A stretch of 64,000 bases of DNA, taken from the NCBI RefSeq assembly GCF_003014485.1, contig NZ_PYGA01000004.1, forward strand, positions 248,001-312,000, written 5' to 3'. Origin of the DNA: Murinocardiopsis flavida. Its GTDB lineage: Bacteria; Actinomycetota; Actinomycetes; Streptosporangiales; Streptosporangiaceae. Positions 7,701 to 16,861 of the stretch are shown piece after piece (the stretch's first letter is position 1; each line of letters begins with the position of its first letter). The notes under the pieces were generated by a model. The model had not been told where the DNA came from, did not search any database, and worked only from the letters and a program-made list of their open reading frames with translations. The translations under genes and the position numbers were made by a program.

Positions 7701-9776
7701 GCCCCGGTGCATCACGTTCAACCACAGCGACACCTCTGCCAGTTCGACGGCGGTCTCGTTGAGGTCCACCCCGTAGGAGTTGTGCAGGGCGATGTAGGCC
7801 TTGGCCTTCTGCAACTCCTCCAGGCGCTCCTCGGGGTCCAGGTGCTCGCCCAGCTCGGCTTCGCGCCGCTTCACATACTCCTCGGCGACCTGGTTGATCG
7901 CCTCGTTGAGGAACGCACCCGATCCCAGCGCGGGCTCGCAGATCGTCCAGTCCAGGAGTTCGCGCGCCGGGGTCGTCTCCCCGTCCTGGTCCAGCCGCTC
8001 CCGCAGGGTCAGCTCGACCGTCAGCCGGGTCAGCGACTCGGGTGTGTAGTAGGACGCGCTGGTCTCCCGGTCGCGGCCCGCCAACCGGTACACGAACGCC
8101 CCCGGCCGGTACTCCACCCGCTCGTCGGTGGCCTTGCCGTCCTCGTCCTTGGCCTTGACGAACACCTCGTTGAGGAAGTCGTCGGCCTTGGAGTGCGGCA
8201 CCATCCACGAGCCGTCCTTGGGGTTGCCGTTCTTGGCGACCTCGTACAGGGCCTCATCGGCGATGAACCCGGTGTAGGACATCAGCCCCTCGTACACCGC
8301 GCCCAGCTGGTTGATGCCGAGCTGGGCGTAGGAGATGAACCCGCCGCGCTCCTTGCGGCGGCCGCGCGACAGCATGAGCAGGCGCAGGACCTTGTGTAGC
8401 GCGGTGTCGCGCAGCCGGGTGTCCAGGCGCGGCATGCGGGGCTCGTCGAGGTCGTCGTCCGGGTGCTGGAGGCCGCGCCCGATGAGGCGAGTGCGCTCCG
8501 GGTCGAACAGGTCGGCCTTCAGCGGTTCGAACCGCAGCCCCTCCCCCTCCGACAGGCCCTCGGCCTCCTCCTCGGTGAGGACGTGCCCGCGCGGGCGGTG
8601 CCCCTTGTCGACCATGCGGAACAGCACGTCCAGCGACTCGTACAGGTGGAAGCCGGTACGCGCCTCCTCCCCCACCAGGTCGTGCACGACGAGGTCGCCC
8701 AGGCGGGCCATACTGTAACCGCGGACGTAGGCCTCGTCCTTGGCGGGCACCACGCCCAGGTCGGGGCGGGCCTCGGCGTACAGCAGGAACAGGACCCGGT
8801 ACAGGTAGCGCAGCGACTGGCGGGCCAGGTCGTCGGCGAACGCCTTGGTCGAGCCAGTGACCTGCTGCGGGGTGACGCCCTGCTCCCGCAACCGGTCCAG
8901 AACTTCGTTGGCGATGATCTCAACCGAGCGCTGCAAGCCTTCGCGCAGGTCCTTGGAGACGCCCACCGCATGGTCGCGCGACGCCTTGCCCAGCACGGCG
9001 AGCGGATCCTCGCCGCCCTCCTCGGGCGGGCGGAGCTGCTCGGCGCTGAACAAGGCGGCGATCATGGCGAGTTCGTCGTCGCCGTTACGGCCGAACGCGA
9101 CGTCCAGGCTCACCGCGAGGTAGCGGCCCTCCCCCCACACGGTGCGATCGGCGAGCACGACGACCCCGCCGGCGAGGAGCAGGACGTAGCGCAGGTGCTC
9201 ATCGGCGGCGAACAGCGCCGAGACGAGCTTGGTGGCGTGCGTGATCCGCTCCCGCCCGCCCAGCTCCACCGGGGTGAGCAGCAGTCCGGCGCCCTCGGGG
9301 TCCATCGCGGCGTCGGTCTCCGTGGCCCAGCCGCATTCCACGGCGGCGATCGTGGGCTCGCGCAGGGCCAGTACCGCCGGCGAACCGCCCGCGCCGAGGT
9401 CGAACGTCGGCGGGTCTCCGTGCGCCGCCGCCTCGAAGCCTAGCCCTGCCATCAGCTCCGCGTGCAGCTTGTGCAGGCGGTCGGTGTAGAGGGCGTCGTC
9501 GGCGGGGCGGCCCACTCCGGTGTTCCGGTTCTCGGTGTACTCCGCGAAGAACGACCGCTCGTCGACGTAGCGCGAGCGGTAGCCGCGCAGCCCCTGGCGC
9601 GGGGTGACCCGGTTCGGACGCCCGCCTTCGCGCTTCACCCGGGCGCGCTCGGCCGCCTCGCGCTCCGCCCACGCGGCGTAGGGTCCGTCCTTGCCTTTGA
9701 GCCGCTTGGGCAGGACCTCCGCGAGGTAGTGCGCGGAGAAGTAGTCGCCCCGATTGGCGATCGAGTCATAGGACAT
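4737..9776 (-). CDS. large N6-adenine DNA methyltransferase (Eco57I/DrmMI-like)
   Basis: 1679 residues; AGGA sits six bases before the ATG. Methylase motif I is CEPALGSGAFL at about residue 612, followed by GVDLNETAVELAEVSLWL. Catalytic motif IV is NPPW at about 1012, with an unusually long spacer between them, as in Eco57I-type and DISARM DrmMI proteins. The N-terminal ~560 residues include RYLYRVLFLLYAEAR, a conserved helical element of type IIG/BREX-like methylases. I see no clear D-x-E-x-K nuclease motif there. The C-terminal part (about 1300-1560) should contain target recognition. It is encoded by DNA much poorer in GC than the rest of the gene. The SNF2-like helicase ends nine bases upstream, so the two are co-transcribed. 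Likely role: host-DNA marking in a phage-restriction system; specificity unknown. Confidence 0.85.
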   Translation of the reverse strand: MSYDSIANRGDYFSAHYLAEVLPKRLKGKDGPYAAWAEREAAERARVKREGGRPNRVTPRQGLRGYRSRYVDERSFFAEYTENRNTGVGRPADDALYTDRLHKLHAELMAGLGFEAAAHGDPPTFDLGAGGSPAVLALREPTIAAVECGWATETDAAMDPEGAGLLLTPVELGGRERITHATKLVSALFAADEHLRYVLLLAGGVVVLADRTVWGEGRYLAVSLDVAFGRNGDDELAMIAALFSAEQLRPPEEGGEDPLAVLGKASRDHAVGVSKDLREGLQRSVEIIANEVLDRLREQGVTPQQVTGSTKAFADDLARQSLRYLYRVLFLLYAEARPDLGVVPAKDEAYVRGYSMARLGDLVVHDLVGEEARTGFHLYESLDVLFRMVDKGHRPRGHVLTEEEAEGLSEGEGLRFEPLKADLFDPERTRLIGRGLQHPDDDLDEPRMPRLDTRLRDTALHKVLRLLMLSRGRRKERGGFISYAQLGINQLGAVYEGLMSYTGFIADEALYEVAKNGNPKDGSWMVPHSKADDFLNEVFVKAKDEDGKATDERVEYRPGAFVYRLAGRDRETSASYYTPESLTRLTVELTLRERLDQDGETTPARELLDWTICEPALGSGAFLNEAINQVAEEYVKRREAELGEHLDPEERLEELQKAKAYIALHNSYGVDLNETAVELAEVSLWLNVMHRGLQAPWFGLHLRRGNSLVGCGRRFYRPEELKKGAWLTSAPLDVPFRDGVRPDGGIHHFLLPAHGWGVVSKEKEAKNLAPEQAKALAKWRTGMRKQPTGGNGKKSQTNRLKALAGRVEYLWELVIRRLQVSEREISRPIEVWGAEGIEHPESVVPREEVLRDLQEKGTPFWRLKTLMDAWCALWFWPVQDVGLLNGSDEEYRRLGKVGELSVPGGEGSLFGGDPVGTPLRDLTDWLDFAEALLGRVDIPEGSLFSELATLAELDDAEQQLPLLMGMEDEVKLGERFPWLHKAEQIAAKQGFFHWELMFAQVFARGGFDIQVGNPPWVRPRWDESAVLAESDPWFKLVEKPSLEVKQQRKASVLGSSSISHRLLDERTGTSGMVAFFSSEQVYPLVTGTQPDVYRCFMIRTWGNAALVGVVGLLHPDTHFSGDNEGALRTAAYRRLRVHGDFVNPGHRFFPEPVGESSHFGMHIYGADGEIGFDHLCWLFSADALRKSFDHDGSGDPPGVRYKGQLDERPHRSRVIRVTPDLLALWQSLTGEDGKPVEQARLLTPVSTAENDAIKALAEYPVRLGQFQPQISSGYHESGAKNEGLIGYNLSAPGDWSEVILKGVQIGVATPLFKSPTAGSNDVLGVNLMTLPEDAVPETEYRRVASTSVFQKAQSRWLDYQRLNRILDNPDEVESARVAISEVLEINKGDVTEAQIRDRLIAKAMRRYTEFYRLAWREMIAPDTERSLYASIIPGSVSHVHSVRSSWVASDEMTVLSAGFWSSVPLDYFLRVTGVGHLDTSNARSLLVGHLEHPLSKSLVLRTARLNCLTNAYSDLWQELYDADWAKESWACEWPGIQPLGEVGSVWEYQIPLRSERARRSALVEIDALVAVWLRMDVDALIAAYRARFPVLNRFEETTWFDANGWKLAGYHRTHGQIQTKESYKQFMNFQEKEGGATPPEGYTAPFYKADREGEYRQAHAYFTERVERAKASGEWDGNP

Positions 9777-9785
9777 ATCGGTTCC

Positions 9786-12632
9786 TCACGCGCCCTTCAC
9801 CACGGCGAGGATCCGCAGCAGCGGCTCGCCCATGGTCCGCATCTTCCGCATCAGCTGCTGCTGCTCGGCCACCGTCGCATCGACCTCGCCGCGCCGGTTG
9901 GCGCGGCGCCAGTCCTCGCCGAGGCCGTCGAGCGCCATCTGCTCGAAATCCGCGAGGCGCTCTTCGGGGGCCCGCAGGTCGCGCTCGATCTGCGCGTCGT
10001 AGACCGCGCGCTGCGCGTCCAGGTGAACGCGTGCGGCGTCCACAGCAGGACCGACGAGCTCCTGGAGCGCGGCGAGGTCGCCCGGCGCGCCCGTGTTGAT
10101 CATGCCGGGTCCGATGCCGGCCGCGCGCACCACCTCGAACATGTCGCCCACGCGCGGGGCGTCAGGCAGCCCGGTGACGGCCATCCACTCCACGACGGTG
10201 GGCTGGCCCAGCTCATTGGAGTAGACCCCCTGCACCAGGAACACCGGCGACGGGACGTCGGCCCGGATGACGGGGGCCTGGCTGCGGTGCAGCCGGACCT
10301 GGAGCTTGTCGACCAGCCACTCCACGAGCGGGTGGAGGTCGCTGGCGTAGCCGATCTCCGGCCACGCCGACCTGGTGGTCCGCGCCTCGTCGCGCTTCTC
10401 CGCGGCGAGATGCCGGTCGAAGGTGACCTTGAGCCGGGCGGTGACCGCGCGCTCCTTCAAATACGAGGCGGGCAGCGCCTTGAAGCGGTGCGCGAGGTCC
10501 TCGGGAGGGGCGAAGGCGAGCATTCCGTCCTCGAAGTTCACCTCGGTCTCGGGGGCGACCACCGGCAGCCCGGTGAGGACGAACTCCTCGGTGGAGGAGA
10601 ACAGCCGCGGCACTGGGGCATACTCCGGTTCGGGCAGGTCGTCCTGCGGGTCGGAGTCGCCGAAGAACCCCGCCATCGACGCGACCTCCACCGCAGCCTC
10701 CTCCGCGGCCTCCGCCGATGCCACCGACTCCTCGACAGTGCGGCCGGCCAGCAGGTCGCGCAGCAGCCGGTCCTCCTCGCTCTTCGCGGTGTACTCGCCG
10801 ATCACCGCCTCGACGCTGCCGATGCTGCGGTGGGCGGCGTCCTCCCGTTCGAGCAGCTTCTCCGCCACCGTCCGATCGTCGAAGGCGCCCTCGGTCTCCG
10901 AGGTCAGCACCAGGGCGCTGAACTGCGGCTGGTGCTCCTGGCCGTAGCGGTCGATGCGGCCGTTGCGCTGCTCGATGCGGATCATGCTCCACGGCAAGTC
11001 GTAGTGGATGAGCTGGTGGCACTGCTGGTGCAGGTTCACCCCCTCGGAGGCGATGTCGCTGGTGAAGAAGATGCGGACCTTGGAGTCGGCCAGTTCGAAG
11101 TCCGCAAGGACCTGCTGCTGCATGGTGTCGGGGAGTTCGCCGTGCAGCAGCGCCGTCTCCGCCTCGGTCATGCCGAGCGCGCCGGGCACGGTCGCCCGCA
11201 GCCACTTCAGGGTGGGCCGAGACTCGGAGAAGACGACCACGCGTTCGGGGCTGCGCGGCCCGACGCCGATCTCGCGGAGCTTTGCGATCAGGGCGGCGCG
11301 CTTGGCGGAATCGTCGTCGCCGACCCCCTTGGCCGTCTCCTTGAGGCGCAGCAGCGCCGCGTGCTCCTTGTGCCTGGCGGGGTCCTTGAGTGTGCCGCCG
11401 TCCGGGCCGGTGAGGGCGGTCAACCGTGCCTCAACGGTGGTCTCCAGCGCCTTGTGCGAGGACAGGAACGCCTTCACCAGGGTGTAGGGGAAGAGACGGC
11501 GCTCCTTGGTGACGACCGGGCCGCCGTCGAGGGGAGCGGCGCCCAGCCAGGTGCCGGCCAGTTCGGCGAACACGCGCTCCTCGGCATCGGACGCGGCGCA
11601 GTTCACCGGCCGGGACGGGCCGCGCTCGGGCCACTCCTCCCCCATCTGGTCGCGCACCTCGTCATTGGCCTTGGTGCGGCGGATGTAGAGGTGGGAGATG
11701 TCTGGGGGCGAGTAGCGGTCGGGGTCGGCGATGGCGGCGGGGTCGAGGAGGCGGATCAGCTCGGCGAAGGAGCGGGTGTCGCCATTGTGCGGGGTGGCGC
11801 TGGCCAGCAGCAGGGCATCGGTGTGACGGGCGAGCAGCCGGGCCAGCTTGTTGCGCAGATTCCCCTGGTTGATGAGGTTGTGCGACTCGTCGATGACGAC
11901 GGCGTCCCAACTCGTGTTACGCAGATGCTGGCCGTACTTGCCCTGGTTCTTCAGAGTGTCGACGGAGATGATGGCCCGCTTGAAGTACAGGAATGGGTTG
12001 CGCCCGGCCGGTATCTCGCGCTGCACCCGTTCCAGGCCGACCGAGTCCAACCGCACCAGCGGGATGGCGAAGCGTGTCCACAGTTCGCGCTGGAACTGCT
12101 CCAGCACCTGTTGGGGAGTGACGACGAGGATGCGCTCGCCGCGGCCGCGGCGGATCAGCTCGGCGAGGATGAGCCCGATCTCCAGGGTCTTGCCCAGGCC
12201 GACCACGTCGGCGATCAGGATGCGCGGGCGAAGTCCCCGCAACGCGAGCTCGGCCGGGCGCTGCTGGTAGACCTTCCGGTCGAGCAGGAACGCGTCGGAC
12301 ATGGCGAGTCGGCGCTCGGTCTGCGGCAGCGGGGTCCGACGCAGCACCGACTCCAGGAACAGCCGGCTCGTGGTGAACCGGTCCGAGAGGTCGGGAACGA
12401 GCCGGGTGTCCTCAGGGCGCAGCGGACGCACCTCGTCGATGCCGGTGAAGAAGACCGCGTCCTCCTCGCGTACCAGCTCCGATACCCCGGACGCGCGAAT
12501 CACCCACCCGTCCTCATCGAAATCGTGCGCCCGGGTGCAGGTGCGCACCATCCACTCGGTGTCGCGCACCTCGATGCGCGCACCCGGCGCGTACGGGTCG
12601 GCCTGAGGGTTGTCCTGACCGGTCTCCACCAC
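9786..12632 (-). CDS. SNF2-family helicase/translocase (DrmD-like)
   Basis: 948 residues from GTG 12632, chosen because GAGG lies eight bases upstream; ATGs at 12671 and 12734 would only add low-complexity residues. Walker A is VVGLGKTLEIGLILAEL at about 144, the DEAH box is VVIDESHNL at about 247, motif III is SATPHNGD at about 279, and motif VI is QRNGRIDRYGQ at about 560. The N-terminal FAPG-like segment (APGARIEVRDTEW) and LRPEDTRLVPD are typical of the large SNF2 proteins that accompany N6-adenine methylases, including DISARM DrmD. It lies between a Ser/Thr kinase gene and the methylase gene on the same strand. Likely role: DNA translocase of the restriction module. No nuclease is encoded beside it. 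Confidence 0.88.
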   Translation of the reverse strand: MVETGQDNPQADPYAPGARIEVRDTEWMVRTCTRAHDFDEDGWVIRASGVSELVREEDAVFFTGIDEVRPLRPEDTRLVPDLSDRFTTSRLFLESVLRRTPLPQTERRLAMSDAFLLDRKVYQQRPAELALRGLRPRILIADVVGLGKTLEIGLILAELIRRGRGERILVVTPQQVLEQFQRELWTRFAIPLVRLDSVGLERVQREIPAGRNPFLYFKRAIISVDTLKNQGKYGQHLRNTSWDAVVIDESHNLINQGNLRNKLARLLARHTDALLLASATPHNGDTRSFAELIRLLDPAAIADPDRYSPPDISHLYIRRTKANDEVRDQMGEEWPERGPSRPVNCAASDAEERVFAELAGTWLGAAPLDGGPVVTKERRLFPYTLVKAFLSSHKALETTVEARLTALTGPDGGTLKDPARHKEHAALLRLKETAKGVGDDDSAKRAALIAKLREIGVGPRSPERVVVFSESRPTLKWLRATVPGALGMTEAETALLHGELPDTMQQQVLADFELADSKVRIFFTSDIASEGVNLHQQCHQLIHYDLPWSMIRIEQRNGRIDRYGQEHQPQFSALVLTSETEGAFDDRTVAEKLLEREDAAHRSIGSVEAVIGEYTAKSEEDRLLRDLLAGRTVEESVASAEAAEEAAVEVASMAGFFGDSDPQDDLPEPEYAPVPRLFSSTEEFVLTGLPVVAPETEVNFEDGMLAFAPPEDLAHRFKALPASYLKERAVTARLKVTFDRHLAAEKRDEARTTRSAWPEIGYASDLHPLVEWLVDKLQVRLHRSQAPVIRADVPSPVFLVQGVYSNELGQPTVVEWMAVTGLPDAPRVGDMFEVVRAAGIGPGMINTGAPGDLAALQELVGPAVDAARVHLDAQRAVYDAQIERDLRAPEERLADFEQMALDGLGEDWRRANRRGEVDATVAEQQQLMRKMRTMGEPLLRILAVVKGA

Positions 12633-12758
12633 TACGACGACCTCACTATCCACGAATTTCCGCGCATCCATTCTCCGGCGCGTCGGGCATGCTCCGGCAC
12701 GGGAGCGGGCCGACGGAGTCACTGTCGGGCCCATCCCGGCGGGGACCCCCTACGGCGG

Positions 12759-13796
12759 TCAGGCCGCTTTGGGACGCGCGTAGTCCCGACGCAGCCGCTC
12801 CGCGACACGTACGACCACTCCGTCCTCCGTTCCGACCTGCGGCGACGGGCGCACTGGAGGAGGCAGCGGGGGCACCGGGCCATCAGTGACGACGCCGCCG
12901 GCCGCATCATCCGGATCGGGCACATAGCAGGCACGGGCGAGTTCGGCCCGCGCCGCCGCCGGCGTGCGTCCGGAAGCGGCCACCATCTCGCGCAGCGCGG
13001 TGCGGACCGCACCGAGATCGGGCCGGTCCGCAGGATCGAACGCGAGCATGGCCGCGAACAGCGGCTCCAGCGGAGCGGGCAGCCCCGACAGGTCACGCGG
13101 CACGGCCGACGTGGCGACGGCGGCGAGCAGTGCGTCCCTGGAGTCCCGCTGCACGGGGAAGTGCCCGGTCGCGGCGAAAAGCACAGTGGCACCGAGTCCG
13201 TAGACGTCTGCGGCCTCGGACACCGCCTTCGGGTCCGTGATCTGTTCCGGGGCCATGCACAGCGGAGTCCCCAATGTCGTGGTGCTCCCGGTCAGCTCGC
13301 CTCCGGCACCGCCGATGGCGACCAGTCCGAAGTCGATGACCTTGGGGCCGTCCGGGCCCATCATGACATTGGTCGGTTTCAGATCGCGGTGCAGGATCCC
13401 GGCGTCGTGCACCGCCGCCAGGGCCTCTGCCAGCAGCAGGCCGAGCGCGGCCGCCGCCTCGACGTCGAGCAGTCCACTGCGATCGACGTGCTCGCGCAGT
13501 GTCAGACCGGGGACGTATTCCATCGCCAACCATGCCGGGCTCTCGCCCGGTTCCGAGGAGGTCATCAGTTCCGAGGTCCCCGGCGACTGGACCATCCCCA
13601 TCGCCGCGATCTCCCGTTCGAATCGTTCGACGACAGCAGTCTTGTCGGTGTGGGCGTAGTGCACGGTCTTCACCGCGACCCGGTCGCCGTCCTCAGTCCG
13701 GCCGAGGTAGACGCGGCCCATCCCGCCCTCGCCGAGCCGGCCCAGGATTCTGATGTCGCCGACGACCTGTGGGTCGGTGTCCTTGCGAGGGTGCAC
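12759..13796 (-). CDS. soluble Hanks-type Ser/Thr protein kinase
   Basis: 345 residues. Kinase landmarks: GEGGMGRVYLG (P-loop), VAVKTV (ATP-binding Lys), HRDLKPTNVMM (catalytic loop), VIDFGLV (metal-binding Asp) and CMAPEQI. The C-terminal ~80 residues are Pro/Arg-rich, with no transmembrane helix, PASTA or sensor domain, so it is a short soluble kinase. It is the first gene of a minus-strand series and ends 126 bp before the chosen helicase start (24 bp before the longest possible one), so co-transcription is plausible. Kinases do feature in some phage defences (Pgl/BREX-2 PglW, Stk2), but this one lacks the extra domains of PglW. Its link to the restriction genes is positional only. Confidence 0.9.
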   Translation of the reverse strand: MHPRKDTDPQVVGDIRILGRLGEGGMGRVYLGRTEDGDRVAVKTVHYAHTDKTAVVERFEREIAAMGMVQSPGTSELMTSSEPGESPAWLAMEYVPGLTLREHVDRSGLLDVEAAAALGLLLAEALAAVHDAGILHRDLKPTNVMMGPDGPKVIDFGLVAIGGAGGELTGSTTTLGTPLCMAPEQITDPKAVSEAADVYGLGATVLFAATGHFPVQRDSRDALLAAVATSAVPRDLSGLPAPLEPLFAAMLAFDPADRPDLGAVRTALREMVAASGRTPAAARAELARACYVPDPDDAAGGVVTDGPVPPLPPPVRPSPQVGTEDGVVVRVAERLRRDYARPKAA

Positions 13797-13978
13797 AGCC
13801 AGCCTCCATTGCCGCGATGGCCGAGAGGCCGTCCGGCTCCGTCCGGAGCGTCAGCCTAATCCGTATACCCGGCGCCATGGGGTGAGAGGCGATCCGCGGC
13901 TGCTCCGGGGGCGGGCCGTAGGGTGGTCGTGGGTGCCGGGACGGTCGGTGCGGTGGGGCGCGACGAGGGGTGCGGGCG

Positions 13979-14458
13979 ATGGAGTTCGACATGGTGGTGG
14001 AGATCCCGCAGGGGTCCCACAACAAGTACGAGATGGACCATTCCATCGGGCGGATCCGGTTGGACCGCACACTGTTCACCGCGACCCAGTACCCGGCCGA
14101 CTACGGCTACATCCCCGACACCCTCGCCGAGGACGGCGACCCGCTGGACGCGATCGTGCCGCTCGACCGGCACACCTTCCCCGGGTGCGCCGTGCACGTG
14201 CGGCCGGTGGCGGTGTTCTGGATGCGCGACGAGCGCGGCCCCGACGCCAAGGTGCTGTGCATGCCGGCGGGCGACCCGCGGGTCGAGCACGTCCAGGACC
14301 TGCGCGACATGCCCGTCTTCCAGCTCAACGAGATCAGCCACTTCTTCGAGATCTACAAGCGGCTCGAACCGCACAAGAGCAGCGAGGTGCGGGGCTGGCA
14401 GGACCGCGCCGCCGCCGAGGCCGCGGTCACCGACGCCCGCCACCGCGCCGCCCCCTGA
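13979..14458 (+). CDS. ppa: inorganic pyrophosphatase
   Basis: 159 residues of the family I soluble pyrophosphatase, hydrolysing pyrophosphate to phosphate in the cytoplasm to pull biosynthetic reactions forward. The signature EDGDPLDAIVPL supplies the metal-binding aspartates. FDMVVEIPQGSHNKYE at the N-terminus and HFFEIYKRLEPHK near the C-terminus are also standard. ATG 13979 is preferred over the in-frame GTG at 13970 because the GAGG at about 13965 is correctly spaced only for the ATG. It is divergent from the kinase gene and convergent with the P450 gene, so it is probably a single-gene transcript. Confidence 0.96.
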   Translation: MEFDMVVEIPQGSHNKYEMDHSIGRIRLDRTLFTATQYPADYGYIPDTLAEDGDPLDAIVPLDRHTFPGCAVHVRPVAVFWMRDERGPDAKVLCMPAGDPRVEHVQDLRDMPVFQLNEISHFFEIYKRLEPHKSSEVRGWQDRAAAEAAVTDARHRAAP

Positions 14459-14486
14459 CCCGCAGCGTCGCTCGGTCTCCGCTCGC

Positions 14487-15689
14487 TCAGGCCGGGCCCG
14501 TCAGGACCGGGAGGGTGCGGGGGTGGTTCATGATCGGGGAGGGTTCGGGGATGTCCTGGTCCGGGGCGAGCCGGAGGTCGGGGAAGCGCGCGAAGATCCC
14601 CGGCAGCGCGATGGACAGCTCCAGTTCCGCCAGCGGGCGGCCGAGGCAGTGGTGGACGCCGTGCCCGAACGCCAGGTGCGACTGGTGCGCGGCGACGGCG
14701 TCGAACGCGGTGGCGGCGGGCCCGTGGCGGTCGGGGTCGTGGTTGGCGGCCATGAAGCACAGCAGGACCGCGTCGCCGGCCCTGATGACCTCCCCGCCCG
14801 GGTAGTGGACGTCCTCGGTGGCGAACAGCCAGCCCAGCGTGTTGACCGGCCCGTCGTAGCGCAGCCCCTCCTCGACGACCTGCCCCCACGTGGTGGCACC
14901 GGAGCGGACCGCGGCGAGCTGCTCGGGGTGCTCGAGCAGTGCGCGCACGATGTTGGTCAGCGCGCCCATCGTGGTCTCGAACCCCGCTGAGACGAGCAGC
15001 ATGGCGTTGGCGGTCAGCTCCGCGTCCGACAGCGGCGCGCCGTCGGCGTCGCGGGCGGTGAGCATGTGGGACAGGATGCGGTCGTCGGGCGCCGCGCGCT
15101 TCTCCGCCAGCACGTCGGTGACGAAGGTGCGCACCGCGGCGTTGGCGGTCTCGTCCTGCTGGTTGAACGCGCGGCGGATGTGCTCGCCCATCTCCGGGAT
15201 GTGCTGGGCGTCGAGGCCCAGCAGGTGGCACAGGACGCGCACGGTCAGCGGGAACGACAGCGCGGCCTTGAGGTCGACGGGCTGCGGTGCGCGGGCGACG
15301 TCGTCCAGGAGCTCGTCGAGGATCGCGGAGACGATCGGCCGCAGCGCCTCCATCGGCCGCCGGGTGAAGCCCGGTTGCAGGATCTTGCGCAGGCGCAGGT
15401 GGTCGTGCCCGTTGGCGGTGAGCATGTGGTCGACGTTCATGAACTGCACGATGGGGTGCTCGGTGTCGATCTCCCCCTCGGTGTACGCGCGCCAGTGCCG
15501 GATGCCGCGGACGAAGCGGGGGTCGGTCAGCGCGGCGCGCAACTCGGCGTCGCGGGTCAGCGCCTTGACCACGATCCCGCCGGGGAACTCCACGGTCGGC
15601 ACGGGGCCGGCCTCGTAGAGTTCGCGCGCCATGGCGTGCGCGGGGCGGTCGGCAGAGGTGTGGATGGAGATCCGGTCGGTGCGTTGCAT
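14487..15689 (-). CDS. cytochrome P450
   Basis: 400 residues from ATG 15689, preceded by GAAGG; an in-frame extension to 15782 looks non-coding. The I-helix oxygen-binding motif [10 protein letters not shown], the K-helix E-x-x-R (EEGLRYDGP) and the haem loop [15 protein letters not shown] with the axial Cys are all present. The length and N-terminal sequence match soluble bacterial class I P450s of the CYP105/CYP107-like type, which take electrons from a ferredoxin. No ferredoxin, reductase or biosynthetic cluster is adjacent, so the substrate cannot be inferred. Haem-dependent monooxygenation in the cytoplasm is the expected activity. Confidence 0.95.
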   Translation of the reverse strand: MQRTDRISIHTSADRPAHAMARELYEAGPVPTVEFPGGIVVKALTRDAELRAALTDPRFVRGIRHWRAYTEGEIDTEHPIVQFMNVDHMLTANGHDHLRLRKILQPGFTRRPMEALRPIVSAILDELLDDVARAPQPVDLKAALSFPLTVRVLCHLLGLDAQHIPEMGEHIRRAFNQQDETANAAVRTFVTDVLAEKRAAPDDRILSHMLTARDADGAPLSDAELTANAMLLVSAGFETTMGALTNIVRALLEHPEQLAAVRSGATTWGQVVEEGLRYDGPVNTLGWLFATEDVHYPGGEVIRAGDAVLLCFMAANHDPDRHGPAATAFDAVAAHQSHLAFGHGVHHCLGRPLAELELSIALPGIFARFPDLRLAPDQDIPEPSPIMNHPRTLPVLTGPA

Positions 15690-16126
15690 GGCAGTGGCCT
15701 TCGGCAGGGAGCCGGGCGGGGCCGGGGCGGCCCGCGCTACCGGGAGAATCAGAATTTTCCGGGATCCCGCGGCGGCGGACAATGCGTTTGCCCGGGCCGG
15801 GTGCGGCCACGGTCCGGGCGGCGCCCCGTCCGCGGTCCCTTCCCCGTGTGCGGCCCCGCCGCGTTCCCGGCACTCGGCGCTGGGACGGCGCCCGGTGGCG
15901 GGCCGGGGAGCACGCGGTCGGCGCCCGGTGCCGGGAAGCCCCGCGCCCGGCGCCCGGTGCGGGCGCGCTGACCCCGCGACCGGTCGATCCGACCGGTTCC
16001 GGCCGGACGCCCACCACCGCCGAACCCGCCGTCACCGATGGCGACCGGCCTACCAGAGCGGCCCGGGCGGCGCATAACCGGCGGCGCCCAGGGGCCGGGC
16101 GCGGTGGACTCTGCGATCCTTGGCGC
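15690..16126. other. 437-bp divergent intergenic region
   Basis: It must hold the promoters of the P450 (-) and DUF2071 (+) genes. An AT-richer patch (AGAATCAGAATTTTCC at about 15746-15761) sits nearest the P450 side. The rest is very GC-rich with short internal palindromes round GCGCCCGGTGCCGGG. I see no gene or recognisable operator. Confidence 0.5.
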
Positions 16127-16861
16127 ATGCCGACCGCGTCAACCGAACCCGTCAGCGCCGATCCGCCGCACGCCATCGCGCGCCCGCTGCTCACCCAGTC
16201 GTGGCGCGATCTCGCGTTCGTCCACTGGGCGGTCGACCCTGCCGCGGTCGCGCCCCTGCTGCCGCCCGGGACGGCGCCCGACACCGTCGACGGACGCACC
16301 TACGTGGGCCTGGTGGCGTTCCGGATGCACCGGGTGGGCTGGTTCAACCTGCCCGGAATCCCCTACCTGGGCAGCTTCCCAGAGACCAACGTCCGCCTCT
16401 ACTCGGTGGACGGCCGCGGGCGGCGCGCCGTGGTGTTCCGCTCGCTCGACGCCTCCCGGCTGATCCCGGTCGCGGTCGCGCGGGCCGTCTTCCGCCTGCC
16501 CTACGTGTGGTCGCGCATGGCGGTGCGGACCAGCGGCGCCACCGTCCGCTACGCGAGCGTGCGGCGCTGGCCGGGACCGCGCGGTGCGTCCAGCCGCCTC
16601 GCGGTCCGGGTGGGCGAGCGCATCGCGGCGCCCAGCCCGCTGGAGGACTTCCTCACCGCGCGGTGGGGCATGCACAGCGCGTTCGGCGGCCGGACGATGT
16701 ACCTGCCCAATGCGCACCCCCGGTGGCCGCTGTACCAAGCCGAACTGCTGGCGTGCGACGAGGACCTGGTCGCGGCGGCGGGGCTGCCCGCCCCGCTCGG
16801 GGACCCGGTGAGCGTGCTGTACTCGCCCGGCGTCGCGGTGCGCTTCGGCGGACCCCGTTGA
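16127..16861 (+). CDS. DUF2071 (YqjF-like) protein
   Basis: 244 residues from ATG 16127. The family opening is clear: LLTQSWRDLAFVHWAVDP, then LLPPGTAPDTVDGRTYVGLV and PETNVRLYSVDG. Near the C-terminus, YLPNAHPRWPLYQAEL and DPVSVLYSPGV are also typical. The fold is acetoacetate-decarboxylase-like, and the biochemical role is not established; some relatives respond to xenobiotics. It is divergent from the P450 and ends in a degenerate repeat tract. The larger open frame upstream is not supported. No partner gene is evident. Confidence 0.88.
   Translation: MPTASTEPVSADPPHAIARPLLTQSWRDLAFVHWAVDPAAVAPLLPPGTAPDTVDGRTYVGLVAFRMHRVGWFNLPGIPYLGSFPETNVRLYSVDGRGRRAVVFRSLDASRLIPVAVARAVFRLPYVWSRMAVRTSGATVRYASVRRWPGPRGASSRLAVRVGERIAAPSPLEDFLTARWGMHSAFGGRTMYLPNAHPRWPLYQAELLACDEDLVAAAGLPAPLGDPVSVLYSPGVAVRFGGPR

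Noticed and set aside
6255-8399. 714-residue plus-strand frame opposite the methylase
   Set aside because: It mirrors the methylase coding frame, has no domain motif, and the methylase frame holds motifs I and IV.
12759-13796. kinase as a PglW of a Pgl/BREX-2 system
   Set aside because: It is only 345 residues without PglW's extra domains, and PglY and PglZ are absent.
9462-13859. 1465-residue open frame on the plus strand opposite the helicase and kinase
   Set aside because: It is antisense to genes with clear domain motifs, has Arg/His/Gln-rich low-complexity translation and arises from GC-rich codon bias.
14459-14486. terminator between ppa and P450
   Set aside because: The 28-bp gap has no stable stem, only a weak GCTCG/CGAGC pairing.
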